Source: Streptomyces griseocarneus (lineage in GTDB: Bacteria; Actinomycetota; Actinomycetes; Streptomycetales; Streptomycetaceae). Taken from it: a stretch of DNA of 64,000 nt. Shown piece after piece: positions 1 to 9,314 of this stretch. The notes under the pieces were generated by a model, which searched no databases, was not told where the DNA came from, and saw only the letters and a list, made by a program, of their open reading frames with translations. Location: NCBI RefSeq assembly GCF_014655595.1, contig NZ_BNBL01000009.1, forward strand, positions 248,001-312,000, read 5' to 3'. Numbering within the stretch: position 1 is the stretch's first letter; every line of letters begins with the position of its first letter. Both the position numbers and the translations under genes were made by a program.

Positions 1-1001
1 ATGAAGTCGGTGTGGGGTTCGGGGAGTTCGCCCCATTTCTCCACACTGGCCCCCAGGCCTGCGCCGAACCAGCCGCCGTTGGCCAGGGCGTAGATCCCGT
101 GCACGGCCTGCCAGCACTGATCGTTGGCGCCCGGGTCCGTGGCGCCGATGCACTCCAGGCGGGACATGCGGTTGGCGCTGGTCTTGATGAAGAGTACGGC
201 CAGGGCGGCGGTGACGCCGAACACCCCGGCGAAGAGCCGGGTGGGGGCACCGGCGATCCACAGCAGGCCCAGCAGCACCGTGGTCAGGACGACCGTGGTG
301 CCCATGTCGCCGCCGAGCATGATCAGGCCGAGCAGCAGGAAGGTCACCGGCACCAGCGGCACCAGCAGGTGCTTCCACTGCCCCAGCAGCTTCTTGGACT
401 GCTTGCGGGCCAGCAGGTCGGCGCCCCACAGCACCAGCGCCAGCTTGGCGAACTCGCTGGGCTGGAGCTGGAAGGGGCCGCCGAGGGAGATCCAGTTGGT
501 GTTGCCGTTGATCGTCTCGCCGATGCCGGGCATCTGGACCATGCACAGCAGGAAGACCGAGGCCGCCAGCAGCGGGTAGGCCAGCGCGCGCAGCAACCGC
601 ACGGGCGTCCGGGCGGCCGCCAGCAGCAGGACGGCGCCGATGGCGGCGGCCAGCAGCTGCTTGCGGAAGAAGTAGCTGGGCGCCAGGCCGTTCTGCAGCG
701 CCTTGATCTGGGAGGCGGAGTAGACCATCACCAGGCCGAGCACGATGATCAGCATGGAGCCGCCGAGGACCAGGTAGTACGCGGTCAGCGGCCGGTCCCA
801 GGCGCGCCGGGCGCGGGCGTGCAGCCCCCGCAGGCCGCGCTGGCCGCCCCGGGGCGGCCGCCCGGGCGTACGGCCGCCGGCGAAGCCGCGGCCCGCCGGG
901 CGGGGTGCCCGGACGGGCCGGGAGCGCGCCACGGGGCCCCGCAGGGCCGTCAGCCCCAGCCGCCGCGCGATGGGCGGCCTCACGATGTCGTCCGCGTGCA
1001 T
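1..1001 (-). CDS. ftsW: FtsW, septal peptidoglycan polymerase (C-terminus cut by window edge)
   Basis: SEDS-family glycosyltransferase that polymerises lipid II at the division septum together with the FtsI transpeptidase. About 333 residues are present. The ATG at 1001 follows an AAGGGG ribosome site; the first 70 or so residues are Arg/Pro-rich and cytoplasmic, then a chain of hydrophobic helices begins with the stretch reading YYLVLGGSMLIIVLGLVMVYSA. The gene leaves the window at ELPNPHTDF, the conserved stretch near the large extracytoplasmic loop, so the last quarter is missing. It lies last of the visible dcw genes, 76 bases after murD; murG, ftsQ and ftsZ would be expected beyond the left edge. 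SEDS identity is firm; FtsW rather than RodA is inferred from the dcw position. Confidence 0.95.
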   Translation of the reverse strand, partial: MHADDIVRPPIARRLGLTALRGPVARSRPVRAPRPAGRGFAGGRTPGRPPRGGQRGLRGLHARARRAWDRPLTAYYLVLGGSMLIIVLGLVMVYSASQIKALQNGLAPSYFFRKQLLAAAIGAVLLLAAARTPVRLLRALAYPLLAASVFLLCMVQMPGIGETINGNTNWISLGGPFQLQPSEFAKLALVLWGADLLARKQSKKLLGQWKHLLVPLVPVTFLLLGLIMLGGDMGTTVVLTTVLLGLLWIAGAPTRLFAGVFGVTAALAVLFIKTSANRMSRLECIGATDPGANDQCWQAVHGIYALANGGWFGAGLGASVEKWGELPEPHTDF

Positions 1002-1077
1002 CCGGGTTTCCCCTTCGCTGGTCTCCCGCGCCGGCCGGCCGGGCCGACGGGCCGGTCGCCGGGGCGGGGACCTGCGG

Positions 1078-2505
1078 CTACTCGGCCGCGGTGCGGCCGG
1101 CGGCCAGGGCCCGTACCGCCTCGGCGAAGGCCTCGCCGCGCTTGTTGTAGTTGGTGAACATGTCCATCGAGGCACACGCCGGGGCCATCAGCACGGTGTC
1201 CCCGGGACGGGCGAGCCGTGCCGCCTCCCGCACCGCCGCGGCCATCGCCCCAGTGTCGGTCCGCTCGAGGTCCACCACCGGCACATCCGGGGCGTGTCGC
1301 GCCAGCGCTTCCCTGATCAGCGCCCGGTCGGCCCCGATCAGGACGGCGCCGCGCAGCCGCTTCGCGGAGGCGGTGACCAGCTCGTCGAACGTGGCGCCCT
1401 TGGCCAGGCCGCCCGCGATCCACACGATCGACTCGTAGGCGGCCAGCGATGCCTGGGCGGCGTGGGTGTTGGTGGCCTTGGAGTCGTCCACGTAGGCGAC
1501 GCCGTCGACGTCGGCGACGTGGGCGATGCGGTGGGCGTCCGGCCGGAAGGCGCGCAGGCCGTCCCGCACCGCCGAGGCCTCCACGCCGAAGGCGCGGGCG
1601 AGCGCGGCGGCGGCGAGGGCGTTGGCGATGTTGTGGGGGGCCGCGGGCGTGATGTCGGAGACCTCGGCGAGCTCCTGCGCCTGCTGGTGGCGGTTCTCCA
1701 CGAAGGCCCGGTCGACGAGCAGGCCGTCGACCACGCCGAGCATGGACGGGCCGGGGGCGCCGAGGGTGAAGCCGATGGCCCGGCAGCCCTCCTCGACGTC
1801 GGCCTCGCGGACCAGGTGCTCGGTGCGCGGGTCCTCGACGTTGTAGACGCAGGCGACCGTGTTGCCCTCGTAGATCCGGCCCTTGTCGGCGGCGTAGGCC
1901 CGCATGGAGCCGTGCCAGTCGAGGTGGTCGGGCGCGAGGTTGAGCACGGCCGCGGAGTGGGCGCGCAGCGAGGGCGCCCAGTGCAGCTGGTAGCTGGAGA
2001 GCTCGACGGCGAGCACGTCGTACGGCTGGTCGCTGAGCACCACGTCGATGATCGGCGTGCCGATGTTGCCGACGGCCGCGGTGCGCAGGCCGGCGGCCTC
2101 CAGGATGGAGGCCAGCATCTGCACCGTGGTGGTCTTGCCGTTGGTGCCGGTGACCGCGAGCCAGGGCGCGGACGTCTCGTCGCGCAGCTGCCAGGCGATC
2201 TCCACGTCGCCGACGACCTCCACGCCCGCCTCGGCGGCGGCCGCGAAGAGCGGGCTCTCCGGCTTCCAGCCGGGCGAGGTGACGACGAGGTCGGTGCCCT
2301 CGGGCAGGGTGTCCGCGTCGGCGAGGCGGACGGTGATCCCGCCCTCCTCCAAGGTCGCCGCGCGCTCGCGCAGCGCCTGGCTGTCGCCGCCGTCGACGAC
2401 GGTCACCCGCGCGCCGAGGCCGGCCAGGGCGCGGGCGGCGCTGACGCCGCTCACGCCGAGGCCGGCGACGGTGATGTGCTTGCCGTTCCAGCTCTGGGAA
2501 CTCAC
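1078..2505 (-). CDS. murD: MurD, UDP-MurNAc-L-alanine:D-glutamate ligase
   Basis: Cytoplasmic Mur ligase that adds D-Glu to UDP-MurNAc-L-Ala using ATP. With the GTG start at 2505 it is 475 residues, the usual size. An N-terminal Rossmann-like UDP-binding part begins KHITVAGLGVSG (residues 9-20); the ATP loop is VTGTNGKTTT with Lys124; later motifs SSYQLHW and DDSKATN are typical MurD. The GTG overlaps the mraY stop as GTGA, implying translational coupling; an ATG at 2520 is an in-frame alternative with no better ribosome site. It sits between mraY and ftsW in one co-directional run. Confidence 0.96.
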   Translation of the reverse strand: MSSQSWNGKHITVAGLGVSGVSAARALAGLGARVTVVDGGDSQALRERAATLEEGGITVRLADADTLPEGTDLVVTSPGWKPESPLFAAAAEAGVEVVGDVEIAWQLRDETSAPWLAVTGTNGKTTTVQMLASILEAAGLRTAAVGNIGTPIIDVVLSDQPYDVLAVELSSYQLHWAPSLRAHSAAVLNLAPDHLDWHGSMRAYAADKGRIYEGNTVACVYNVEDPRTEHLVREADVEEGCRAIGFTLGAPGPSMLGVVDGLLVDRAFVENRHQQAQELAEVSDITPAAPHNIANALAAAALARAFGVEASAVRDGLRAFRPDAHRIAHVADVDGVAYVDDSKATNTHAAQASLAAYESIVWIAGGLAKGATFDELVTASAKRLRGAVLIGADRALIREALARHAPDVPVVDLERTDTGAMAAAVREAARLARPGDTVLMAPACASMDMFTNYNKRGEAFAEAVRALAAGRTAAE

Positions 2506-3566
2506 TTGATGGCCAACCATCCGGCGTAGAAGATTCCGAGTCCGACGGCCACGCACAGGCCCTGGATGATCCAGAAGCGGACCACCACAAGGACCTCGCT
2601 CCACCCCTTGAGTTCGAAGTGGTGCTGCAGCGGAGCCATCCGGAAGACGCGCTTCCCGGTGAGGCGGAAGGAACCGACCTGGATCACCACGGACATGGTG
2701 ATCAGGACGAACAGGCCGCCCAGCAGCGCGAGCAGCAGCTCGGTGCGGGAGCAGATGGCCAGACCCGCGAGCGCGCCGCCGAGGGCGAGCGAGCCGGTGT
2801 CACCCATGAAGATCTTGGCGGGCGAGGTGTTCCACCACAGGAAGCCGAAGCAGGAGCCCATCAGGGCCGAGGCGACGACGGCGAGGTCGAGCGGGTCGCG
2901 CACCTCGTAGCAGGAGGCGCCCGCGGTCAGCGGGTTGCCGCAGGACTGGCCGTGCTGCCAGGTGCCGATGAAGACGTACGCGCCGAAGACCATCACCGAG
3001 GCGCCGGTGGCCAGGCCGTCGAGGCCGTCGGTGAGGTTCACGCCGTTCGACATCGCGAGGATCATGAACAGCGCCCAGATCACGAAGATCACGGGGCCGA
3101 CGGACCAGCCGAAGTCCTGGGTGAAGGACAGCCGCGTGGAGGCCGGAGTCTGGCCCCGGGTGTCGGCGAACTGCAGCGCGAGCACCGCGAAGGCGATGCC
3201 GACGATCAGCTGGCCGGCCATCTTGGCCTTGGCGCGCAGGCCCAGGCTCCGCTGCTTGACGATCTTGATGTAGTCGTCGAGGAAGCCGACCAGGCCCATG
3301 CCGGCGGTCAGGAACAGCACCAGCAGACCCGACGTCGTCGGCTCCTTGCTGGTGATCACCTTCGTCACGGCGTACGCGATGAGCGTCGCCAGGATGAAGG
3401 CGATGCCGCCCATGGTGGGCGTGCCCTTCTTGCCGGCGTGGCCGCGCGGGCCGTCGTCGCGGATGAACTGGCCGTAGCCCTTGCGGGCGAGGAACTTGAT
3501 CAGCAGCGGGGTGCCGATGAGGGTCAGGAACAGACCGATGACACCCGCGAAGAGGATCTGGTTCAT
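2502..3566 (-). CDS. mraY: MraY, phospho-MurNAc-pentapeptide transferase
   Basis: Integral membrane enzyme that transfers phospho-MurNAc-pentapeptide from UDP onto undecaprenyl phosphate, making lipid I. It has 354 residues with about ten hydrophobic segments. Diagnostic motifs are visible: RDDGPRGHAGKKGTPTMGG near residues 36-54, the paired Asp97-Asp98 in FLDDYIK, and NLTDGLDGLA at 177-186, which supply Mg2+/catalytic aspartates. The ATG overlaps the murF stop by one base (TGATG) and its own stop overlaps murD, so the three are very likely translated from one message. Confidence 0.98.
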   Translation of the reverse strand: MNQILFAGVIGLFLTLIGTPLLIKFLARKGYGQFIRDDGPRGHAGKKGTPTMGGIAFILATLIAYAVTKVITSKEPTTSGLLVLFLTAGMGLVGFLDDYIKIVKQRSLGLRAKAKMAGQLIVGIAFAVLALQFADTRGQTPASTRLSFTQDFGWSVGPVIFVIWALFMILAMSNGVNLTDGLDGLATGASVMVFGAYVFIGTWQHGQSCGNPLTAGASCYEVRDPLDLAVVASALMGSCFGFLWWNTSPAKIFMGDTGSLALGGALAGLAICSRTELLLALLGGLFVLITMSVVIQVGSFRLTGKRVFRMAPLQHHFELKGWSEVLVVVRFWIIQGLCVAVGLGIFYAGWLAIK

Positions 3567-4987
3567 CAGCCGGCGACCTCACCGTCGACGGCGAGCAGCT
3601 GCTCGGCCACCCGCTCCAGCCCCACCGACCTGGACGCCTTCACCAGTACGACGTCTCCCGGGCGCAGCTCGCTGCGCAACAGGTCGACCGCCGCCTGCGC
3701 GTCGGACACGTGCACCGACTCCTCACCCCACGAACCCTCGTTATAGGCGCCCATCCGCAGCCAGGCCGCTTCCCTGCCCCCGACTGCCACGAGCTTGCTG
3801 ACGTTGAGCCGGACGGCGAGCCGCCCGACAGCGTCGTGCTCGGCGAGTGACTCCCCGCCCAGCTCGGCCATCTGACCGAGTACTGCCCACGTACGTCCGC
3901 CCCTAGCCCGGGCGGCTTCGCCCATCGCGACCAGCGCGCGCAGCGCCGCTCGCATGGAGTCGGGGTTCGCGTTGTAGGCGTCGTTGACGATCGTCACGCC
4001 GTCCGCGCGCTCGGTGACCTCCATGCGCCAGCGCGAGAGCTGACCCGCCGCGGAGAGCGCGGAGGCGATCTCGTGGACGGGCATGCCCAGCTCATGGGCG
4101 ACGGCGGCCGCGGCGAGCGCGTTCGACACGTGGTGCTCACCGTACAGCCGCATGGTCACGTCAGCGCACCCGGTGGGTGTGTGAAGCGTGAACGAGGGCA
4201 GCCCGGCGCCGTCCAGGCGGACGTTCTCCGCGCGGACGTGGGCGTCGGCGGCCTCGCCGAACAGGACCGTGCGGGCCTTGGTGCGCTCGCTCATGGCCCG
4301 CACCAGCGGGTCGTCGGCGTTGAGCACGGCGACGCCGCCCTCGGCCGCGGCGGGCAGCGCCTCGGCCAGCTCGCCCTTGGCCAGCGCGATCTGCTCACGG
4401 CCGCCGAACTCGCCGATGTGGGCGGTGCCGACGTTGAGGACCACGCCGATGCGCGGCGGGGTGAGCTCGGCGAGGTAGCGGATGTGGCCGATGCCGCGGG
4501 CGCCCATCTCCAGGACGAGGTGCCGGGTGTCCTCGGTGGCGCGCAGCGCGGTCAGCGGCAGGCCGATCTCGTTGTTGAGGGAGCCGGGCGGCCACACGGT
4601 GTCCCCGAGGCGCTCCAGCAGCTGCGCGATCAGGTCCTTGGTGCTGGTCTTGCCGGCCGAGCCGGTCAGCGCGACGACCGTGGTGCCGAGCCGTTCGACG
4701 ACGGCGCGGGCCAGGGCGCCCAGCGCCCGCTCGACGTCGTCGACGACGATGGCGGGAACGCCGACGGGACGGGCGGCCAGCACGGCCGTCGCGCCCGCGG
4801 CGACCGCGCGCCCGGCGAAGTCGTGGCCGTCGACGCGTTCGCCGGCGAAGGCGACGAAGAGGCTGCCGGTCCGCACCTCACGGGAGTCGATCACGACGGG
4901 TCCGGTGACCCGGGCGGCCGGGTCCGGTATGTCGTGCTGCTGCCCGCCGACGATGGCGGTGATCTCGGCGAGGGACAGGGCGATCAC
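3566..4987 (-). CDS. murF: MurF, UDP-MurNAc-tripeptide:D-Ala-D-Ala ligase
   Basis: Adds the D-Ala-D-Ala dipeptide to the UDP-MurNAc tripeptide in the cytoplasm. It has 473 residues in the usual three-domain layout: an N-terminal substrate domain with VVIDSREVRTGSLFVAF (residues 31-47), a central ATP domain with LTGSAGKTSTKD (Lys113), and a C-terminal ligase domain with NDAYNANPDSMRAAL. The start at 4987 lies 65 bases after the murE stop with AGGAGG-type sequence just upstream; its stop overlaps mraY by one base. Nothing unusual is seen. Confidence 0.97.
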   Translation of the reverse strand: MIALSLAEITAIVGGQQHDIPDPAARVTGPVVIDSREVRTGSLFVAFAGERVDGHDFAGRAVAAGATAVLAARPVGVPAIVVDDVERALGALARAVVERLGTTVVALTGSAGKTSTKDLIAQLLERLGDTVWPPGSLNNEIGLPLTALRATEDTRHLVLEMGARGIGHIRYLAELTPPRIGVVLNVGTAHIGEFGGREQIALAKGELAEALPAAAEGGVAVLNADDPLVRAMSERTKARTVLFGEAADAHVRAENVRLDGAGLPSFTLHTPTGCADVTMRLYGEHHVSNALAAAAVAHELGMPVHEIASALSAAGQLSRWRMEVTERADGVTIVNDAYNANPDSMRAALRALVAMGEAARARGGRTWAVLGQMAELGGESLAEHDAVGRLAVRLNVSKLVAVGGREAAWLRMGAYNEGSWGEESVHVSDAQAAVDLLRSELRPGDVVLVKASRSVGLERVAEQLLAVDGEVAG

Positions 4988-5052
4988 CGCAGGTCACCTC
5001 CTGCCGCTGGGGAGGGCTGCCGGGGGGAGGGTTGTGCGCGCATGGCGGTCTG

Positions 5053-6753
5053 TCATCCCTGGTCGTTCCGGTGCTTGGTCGACACACGCAGCCGCGCGGC
5101 CTCGATGGCCTCGCGCAGCACCTGGCGGTCGTCGAAGGGGCGTACCACTCCGGCGATGTCCTGGCCCTGCTCGTGGCCCTTGCCCAGGACCAGGACGGTG
5201 TCGCCGGGCTCGGCGCGGGCGACGGCGGCGGCGATGGCGGCGGCGCGGTCCTCCAGCAGGAGGACGGCGCCGCGCTCGGCGGCGGGCACCTCGGCGGCGC
5301 CCGCGAGCATGGTGGCGAGGATCGCGAGCGGGTCCTCGGAGCGGGGGTTGTCGGAGGTCAGTACGGCCGTGTCGGCGCCGCGGGCCAGCGCCGCCCCCAT
5401 GGGGGCGCGCTTGGTGGTGTCGCGGTCGCCGCCGCAGCCGAGGACGGCGTGGATGCGGCCCGTGCCGACCGCGCGCAGGGCGCGGAGAACCGATTCGACG
5501 GCGTCCGTCTTGTGGGCGTAGTCGACCACGGCCAGGTAGGGCTGGCCGGCGTCGACGCGCTCGAGCCGGCCGGGCACGCCGGGGACGGACGCGACGCCGT
5601 CGGCGGCGGCCTGCGGGTCGGCGCCCGCGGCGACGAGGGCGACGATGGCGGCGAGGGCGTTGGCGACGTTGAAGGGGCCGGCGAGCGGCGCCCGGGCGGT
5701 CACGGACCGGCCCTCGGGGCCCAGCACCGTGAAGGTCGAGTCGAACGGGCCGATCTCGACGTCCACCGCGCGCCAGTCGGCGTCCTCGCGGCCCTCGGCG
5801 GAGAAGGTGATCACCGGGACCTCGGACTCGCCGCGGGCGAGCCGGCGGCCGTACTCGTCGTCGGCGTTCACCACGCCCAGGCGGCTGCGCTCCTTGGTGA
5901 ACAGCTCCGCCTTGGCGGCGAAGTAGTCCTCCATGCCCGAGTGGAACTCCATGTGCTCCGGGCTGAGGTTGTTGAAGACGGCGACGTCGAAGACGCAGCC
6001 GTCGACGCGGCCGAGCCGCAGGGCGTGGCTGGAGACCTCCATGGCGACCGAGCGCACGCCGCGCTCGCGCATCACGGCGAAGAGCGCCTGCAGGTCCGTG
6101 GCCTCGGGGGTGGTGCGCTCCGACTTGATCCGCTCGTCGCCGATGCGGGACTCCACCGTGCCGATCAGGCCCGTGGGCCCGGCCAGGGCCCGCAGGCCGC
6201 CCTCGATGAGGTAGGCGGTGGTGGTCTTGCCGGAGGTTCCGGTGATGCCGATCTGGAGCAGCTCGCCGCCGGGCCGGCCGTAGATCGTGGCGGCCAGGGC
6301 GCCCATCCGGCCGCGCGGGTCGTCCACGGTCAGCACGGGCAGCCCGGTGGCGGCGGCGCGCTCGGCGCCCGCCGGGTCGGTGAGCACGGCGGCCGCGCCG
6401 CGGTCCGCGGCCTGGGCCGCGAAGTCGGCGCCGTGGAAGCGGGCGCCCGGCAGCGCGGCGTAGACGTCGCCGGGGCGCACGGCCCGCGAGTCGTGGGTGA
6501 TGCCGGTGACGCGCGCCTCGGGCGCGCCCTGGGGCGCGGGGATGCCCAGCTGACCGGCCAGCTCCGTGAGGGGCACGGGGTCGACCCGGGTGGGGCGGGG
6601 CGCTCCCGGGTGCGCGGCAGGGGCGTCCTGGGAGGTGGTGTGGGACTGATCAGCGTGGGGCACGGCGGTGAGCGTACCGGGCGTACCCGCCTCGTCGCGA
6701 AGCGAGGGGCCCGCCGGGCCGCGGTTCCCCGGATCCGGAGTGATCGTCGTCAC
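5053..6753 (-). CDS. murE: MurE, UDP-MurNAc-L-Ala-D-Glu:diaminopimelate ligase
   Basis: Adds the third stem-peptide residue. It has 566 residues. The first 60 or so are a low-complexity Pro/Thr-rich extension also common in streptomycete MurE. Then come the substrate domain (GITHDSRAVRPGDVYAAL, residues 84-101), the P-loop TGTSGKTTT (Lys176), and the DNPR motif near residues 468-471, which marks diaminopimelate-adding rather than lysine-adding enzymes. Streptomyces walls contain LL-diaminopimelate, which fits. It follows ftsI by 12 bases in the dcw run. A later start would remove the extension; the ATG at 6753 is kept because coding character continues to it. Confidence 0.96.
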   Translation of the reverse strand: MTTITPDPGNRGPAGPSLRDEAGTPGTLTAVPHADQSHTTSQDAPAAHPGAPRPTRVDPVPLTELAGQLGIPAPQGAPEARVTGITHDSRAVRPGDVYAALPGARFHGADFAAQAADRGAAAVLTDPAGAERAAATGLPVLTVDDPRGRMGALAATIYGRPGGELLQIGITGTSGKTTTAYLIEGGLRALAGPTGLIGTVESRIGDERIKSERTTPEATDLQALFAVMRERGVRSVAMEVSSHALRLGRVDGCVFDVAVFNNLSPEHMEFHSGMEDYFAAKAELFTKERSRLGVVNADDEYGRRLARGESEVPVITFSAEGREDADWRAVDVEIGPFDSTFTVLGPEGRSVTARAPLAGPFNVANALAAIVALVAAGADPQAAADGVASVPGVPGRLERVDAGQPYLAVVDYAHKTDAVESVLRALRAVGTGRIHAVLGCGGDRDTTKRAPMGAALARGADTAVLTSDNPRSEDPLAILATMLAGAAEVPAAERGAVLLLEDRAAAIAAAVARAEPGDTVLVLGKGHEQGQDIAGVVRPFDDRQVLREAIEAARLRVSTKHRNDQG

Positions 6754-6765
6754 GGCGGACCCGGC

Positions 6766-8667
6766 TCACTCGTAGCTCACCGGCAGCCGGGGCGGCTGCG
6801 AGCCCGACGGCGGCACCTGGAGGGTCTTCAGCGCGAACTCCATGACCTGCTTGTAGACCGGTCCGCAGATCTGGCCGCCGAAGTAGCTTCCCTGGGTGGG
6901 GTTCTGGATGGCGCAGTAGACGGTGATCCGGGGCTGGTCGGCGGGGGCGAAGCCGGCGAAGGAGGCGGTGTAGCCGTGGTAGCGGCCGGTCTCGGGGTCC
7001 ACCCGGTTGGAGGTGCCGGTCTTGCCGGCCACCCGGTAGCCCGGGATCTTCGCCTTGGTGCCGGTGCCCTCCTGGTCGTCGACGACCGACTCCAGCATCT
7101 CGGTGAGCTGCCGGGCGGTCTTCTCGCTGATCACCCGGGTGCGCGGCGGGGCGGGCGCGGCGGTGAAGCGGCCGTCGGGGCCCTTGGTGCCGCGCACCAG
7201 CGAGGGCTGTACGCGCTCGCCGCCGCCGGCGATGGTGGAGTACACGGACGCGGCCTGCACGGCGTTCAGGGACAGGCCCTGGCCGAAGGGGATGGTGTAC
7301 GGCCGCGAGGACTTCCACTCCTGCGGCTTGGCGAGGATGCCGGGCGTCTCGCCGGGGAAGCCGAGGCCGGTGGCGCGGCCGATGCCGAACTTCCGCAAGT
7401 AGGTGTAGAGGACCTCGTTGGCCTCGGCGCGGCTCTTGCCGAGCTGCTCGCTGGCCAGGATCGTGCCGATGTTGCTGGACTTGGCGAGCACGCCGTTGAG
7501 GGTGAGGTGCCAGGTGGGGTGGTCGACGTCGTCGGCGAACGCGCGGTCGGCGCGCGGCAGCCGGTTGGGCACCTCGACGTGGGTGGAGGGCGTGGCCACG
7601 CCCTCCTCGAGGACGGCGGCCATGGTCATGACCTTGCTGACGCTGCCGGGCTCGTAGGCGTCCTGGAGGGCGAAGTTGCCCATGGCGGCGCCGTCGGCCC
7701 GGGCGAGCTCGTTGGGGTTGAAGCCGGGGGCGTTGGCCATGGCCAGGATCTCGCCGCTGCGGGTGTCCTGGACGACGACGTAGCCGCGGTCCGCGCCGGA
7801 CTCCTCCACCTGGCGGGCGATGGCGTTCTGCGCGGCCCACTGGATGTCGCGGTCGATGGTCAGCTCGACGTCGGAGCCGGGCACCGCGGCCTGTTCCTTG
7901 ACGTCCCCAGTGGGCACCTGGCGGCCGCCGGACTGGGCGTAGACGCGCTTGCCCTCCTTGCCCGCCAGCTCCTTGTTCAGCTGGGCCTCCAGGCCGCCGC
8001 CGCCCTGGCCCTCGGCGTTGACGAAGCCCAGCAGCCCGGCGGCCAGATCGCCGTTGGGGTAGACGCGCTTGCTGTGGGACTCGCGGTTGACGCCCGCGAG
8101 GACGTTCACGCCCTGCTTGCGGGCCACCCTGTCGGCCTGGGCCTTCTTCAGCTGGGTGATCTTCTTCCAGACCTGGGGGGTCTGGCGGCGGGCGAGCACC
8201 ACGTACTTCGACTTGGGGTTGGCGGTGAGCTTCTGCTCCAGCGTCGCGACCGGCTCCCCCAGCACCGGGGAGAGCAGCTCGGCGGCCAGCCGCGGGGCGC
8301 CCTCGGCCTTGATCCGCTCGAGGGTGAGCAGGTCGGGGGCGGCGGTGATGTCGTAGGCGTCGACGGTGGTGGCCAGGTCGATGCCGGACCGGTCGGTGAT
8401 GGCGCCGCGCTCGGCGGCCAGGGTGACGGGGATGTAGCGGTTGAGGTTGGCGCGGGCCGCGTAGGCGCCGGCGTCGACGGCCTGCACCTGCAGCAGCCGG
8501 ACGGTGAAGACCAGCAGGACCAGGGTGAGGCCCACGCCGATCATGCGCAGCCGGGGCCGGGGGCTGCCGAGCCTGAGGGCCTGCGCCCCGGGCCGGGGGC
8601 GTGCGGGCCGCGCGGCGGGGCGCGCGGGCCCGGGTACCGGGCGGCGGGGCTGCCTGGGCGCCGTCAC
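6766..8667 (-). CDS. ftsI: FtsI/PBP3-type class B penicillin-binding protein
   Basis: Septal D,D-transpeptidase that crosslinks new peptidoglycan alongside FtsW. It has 633 residues: an Arg/Pro-rich cytoplasmic tail (1-40), one membrane anchor (about 43-62), a dimerisation/pedestal region beginning near ERGAITDRSG, and the transpeptidase domain with all three active-site motifs: SVSK with Ser342 and Lys345, SSN at 397-399, and KTG at 549-551. The GTG start at 8667 has GAGG just upstream and lies 8 bases after the ftsL stop. No deviation in catalytic residues is seen. Confidence 0.97.
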   Translation of the reverse strand: MTAPRQPRRPVPGPARPAARPARPRPGAQALRLGSPRPRLRMIGVGLTLVLLVFTVRLLQVQAVDAGAYAARANLNRYIPVTLAAERGAITDRSGIDLATTVDAYDITAAPDLLTLERIKAEGAPRLAAELLSPVLGEPVATLEQKLTANPKSKYVVLARRQTPQVWKKITQLKKAQADRVARKQGVNVLAGVNRESHSKRVYPNGDLAAGLLGFVNAEGQGGGGLEAQLNKELAGKEGKRVYAQSGGRQVPTGDVKEQAAVPGSDVELTIDRDIQWAAQNAIARQVEESGADRGYVVVQDTRSGEILAMANAPGFNPNELARADGAAMGNFALQDAYEPGSVSKVMTMAAVLEEGVATPSTHVEVPNRLPRADRAFADDVDHPTWHLTLNGVLAKSSNIGTILASEQLGKSRAEANEVLYTYLRKFGIGRATGLGFPGETPGILAKPQEWKSSRPYTIPFGQGLSLNAVQAASVYSTIAGGGERVQPSLVRGTKGPDGRFTAAPAPPRTRVISEKTARQLTEMLESVVDDQEGTGTKAKIPGYRVAGKTGTSNRVDPETGRYHGYTASFAGFAPADQPRITVYCAIQNPTQGSYFGGQICGPVYKQVMEFALKTLQVPPSGSQPPRLPVSYE

Positions 8668-8675
8668 GACCTCAC

Positions 8676-9314
8676 CTACCTGACCTGTTCGGGGTGCCCG
8701 GCCGCTGGGACCGGGGGGAGGGCCGGAACGGGGGGCGCCGGCGCGCGGGTGGCGGCGGGGCCCGCGGGGGCCGGGGGCCGTACGGCCGCCGGGGGTACGG
8801 GCACGGGCGGGACGGCGGCGGGCTGCGGCTCGGCCGGCGAGGGGGCCGCGGCGGCCGGCGGCTCGGCCGGGGCGTGCACATCGGCGGGAGGCTCGGCCTC
8901 CGGTGCGCGCGGCGGCTGCGCGGGGCCGACATAGGCGGCCGGGTCGGCCGGGGCGTCGGCGCCGGCGGGGGCGGGGATGCCGCTGACGGTGCCGTCGGGG
9001 TTGAGGAAGGCGGGGCTGCCGCCGGGGATCATGCCCAGGTCACGGGCGCGGCGCTCGAGCGCGTCGGGGGCGGCCAGCCGGTCGACCTCCTGCTGCAGCG
9101 CCTGCTGCTCGTCGGTCAGCTCGGTGGTCTTGCGCTGCAGCCTGCTCAGCTCGAAGGACCCCTGGTTGAGGGAGGAGTTCAGCAGCAGCAGCGAGATCAG
9201 CCCGGAGCCCAGCAGCACCACGACCAGCAGGACGAAGGGGGTGCGCCGGGCGCCCGCGGCCCCGGCCGGCAGCAGCCGGGCCAGCCGGGTGCCCCGGCGG
9301 GCGGCCGGGGTCAC
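8676..9314 (-). CDS. ftsL: FtsL-like septum protein with long Pro/Ala-rich tail
   Basis: Small bitopic division protein, expected to scaffold FtsQ/FtsB and activate FtsWI. The GTG at 9314 overlaps the rsmH stop (GTGA), giving 212 residues. Visible parts: a basic N-terminus, one membrane segment at about 26-46, then a coiled-coil-like stretch (residues 51-82, LSRLQRKTTELTDEQQALQQ) followed by a juxta-septal motif LERRARDLGMIPGG. The last 100 residues are almost only Pro, Ala, Glu and Val, a disordered extension that makes it much longer than enterobacterial FtsL (about 120). The identity comes from position between rsmH and ftsI plus topology; sequence similarity in this family is weak. Confidence 0.88.
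   Translation of the reverse strand: MTPAARRGTRLARLLPAGAAGARRTPFVLLVVVLLGSGLISLLLLNSSLNQGSFELSRLQRKTTELTDEQQALQQEVDRLAAPDALERRARDLGMIPGGSPAFLNPDGTVSGIPAPAGADAPADPAAYVGPAQPPRAPEAEPPADVHAPAEPPAAAAPSPAEPQPAAVPPVPVPPAAVRPPAPAGPAATRAPAPPVPALPPVPAAGHPEQVR

Noticed and set aside
5032..8934. A 1300-codon open frame on the plus strand opposite ftsI and murE
   Set aside because: Its product is Gly/Val/Ala/Arg/His-rich with no motif. It mirrors real minus-strand genes with full catalytic motifs, and long antisense frames are expected at this GC content.
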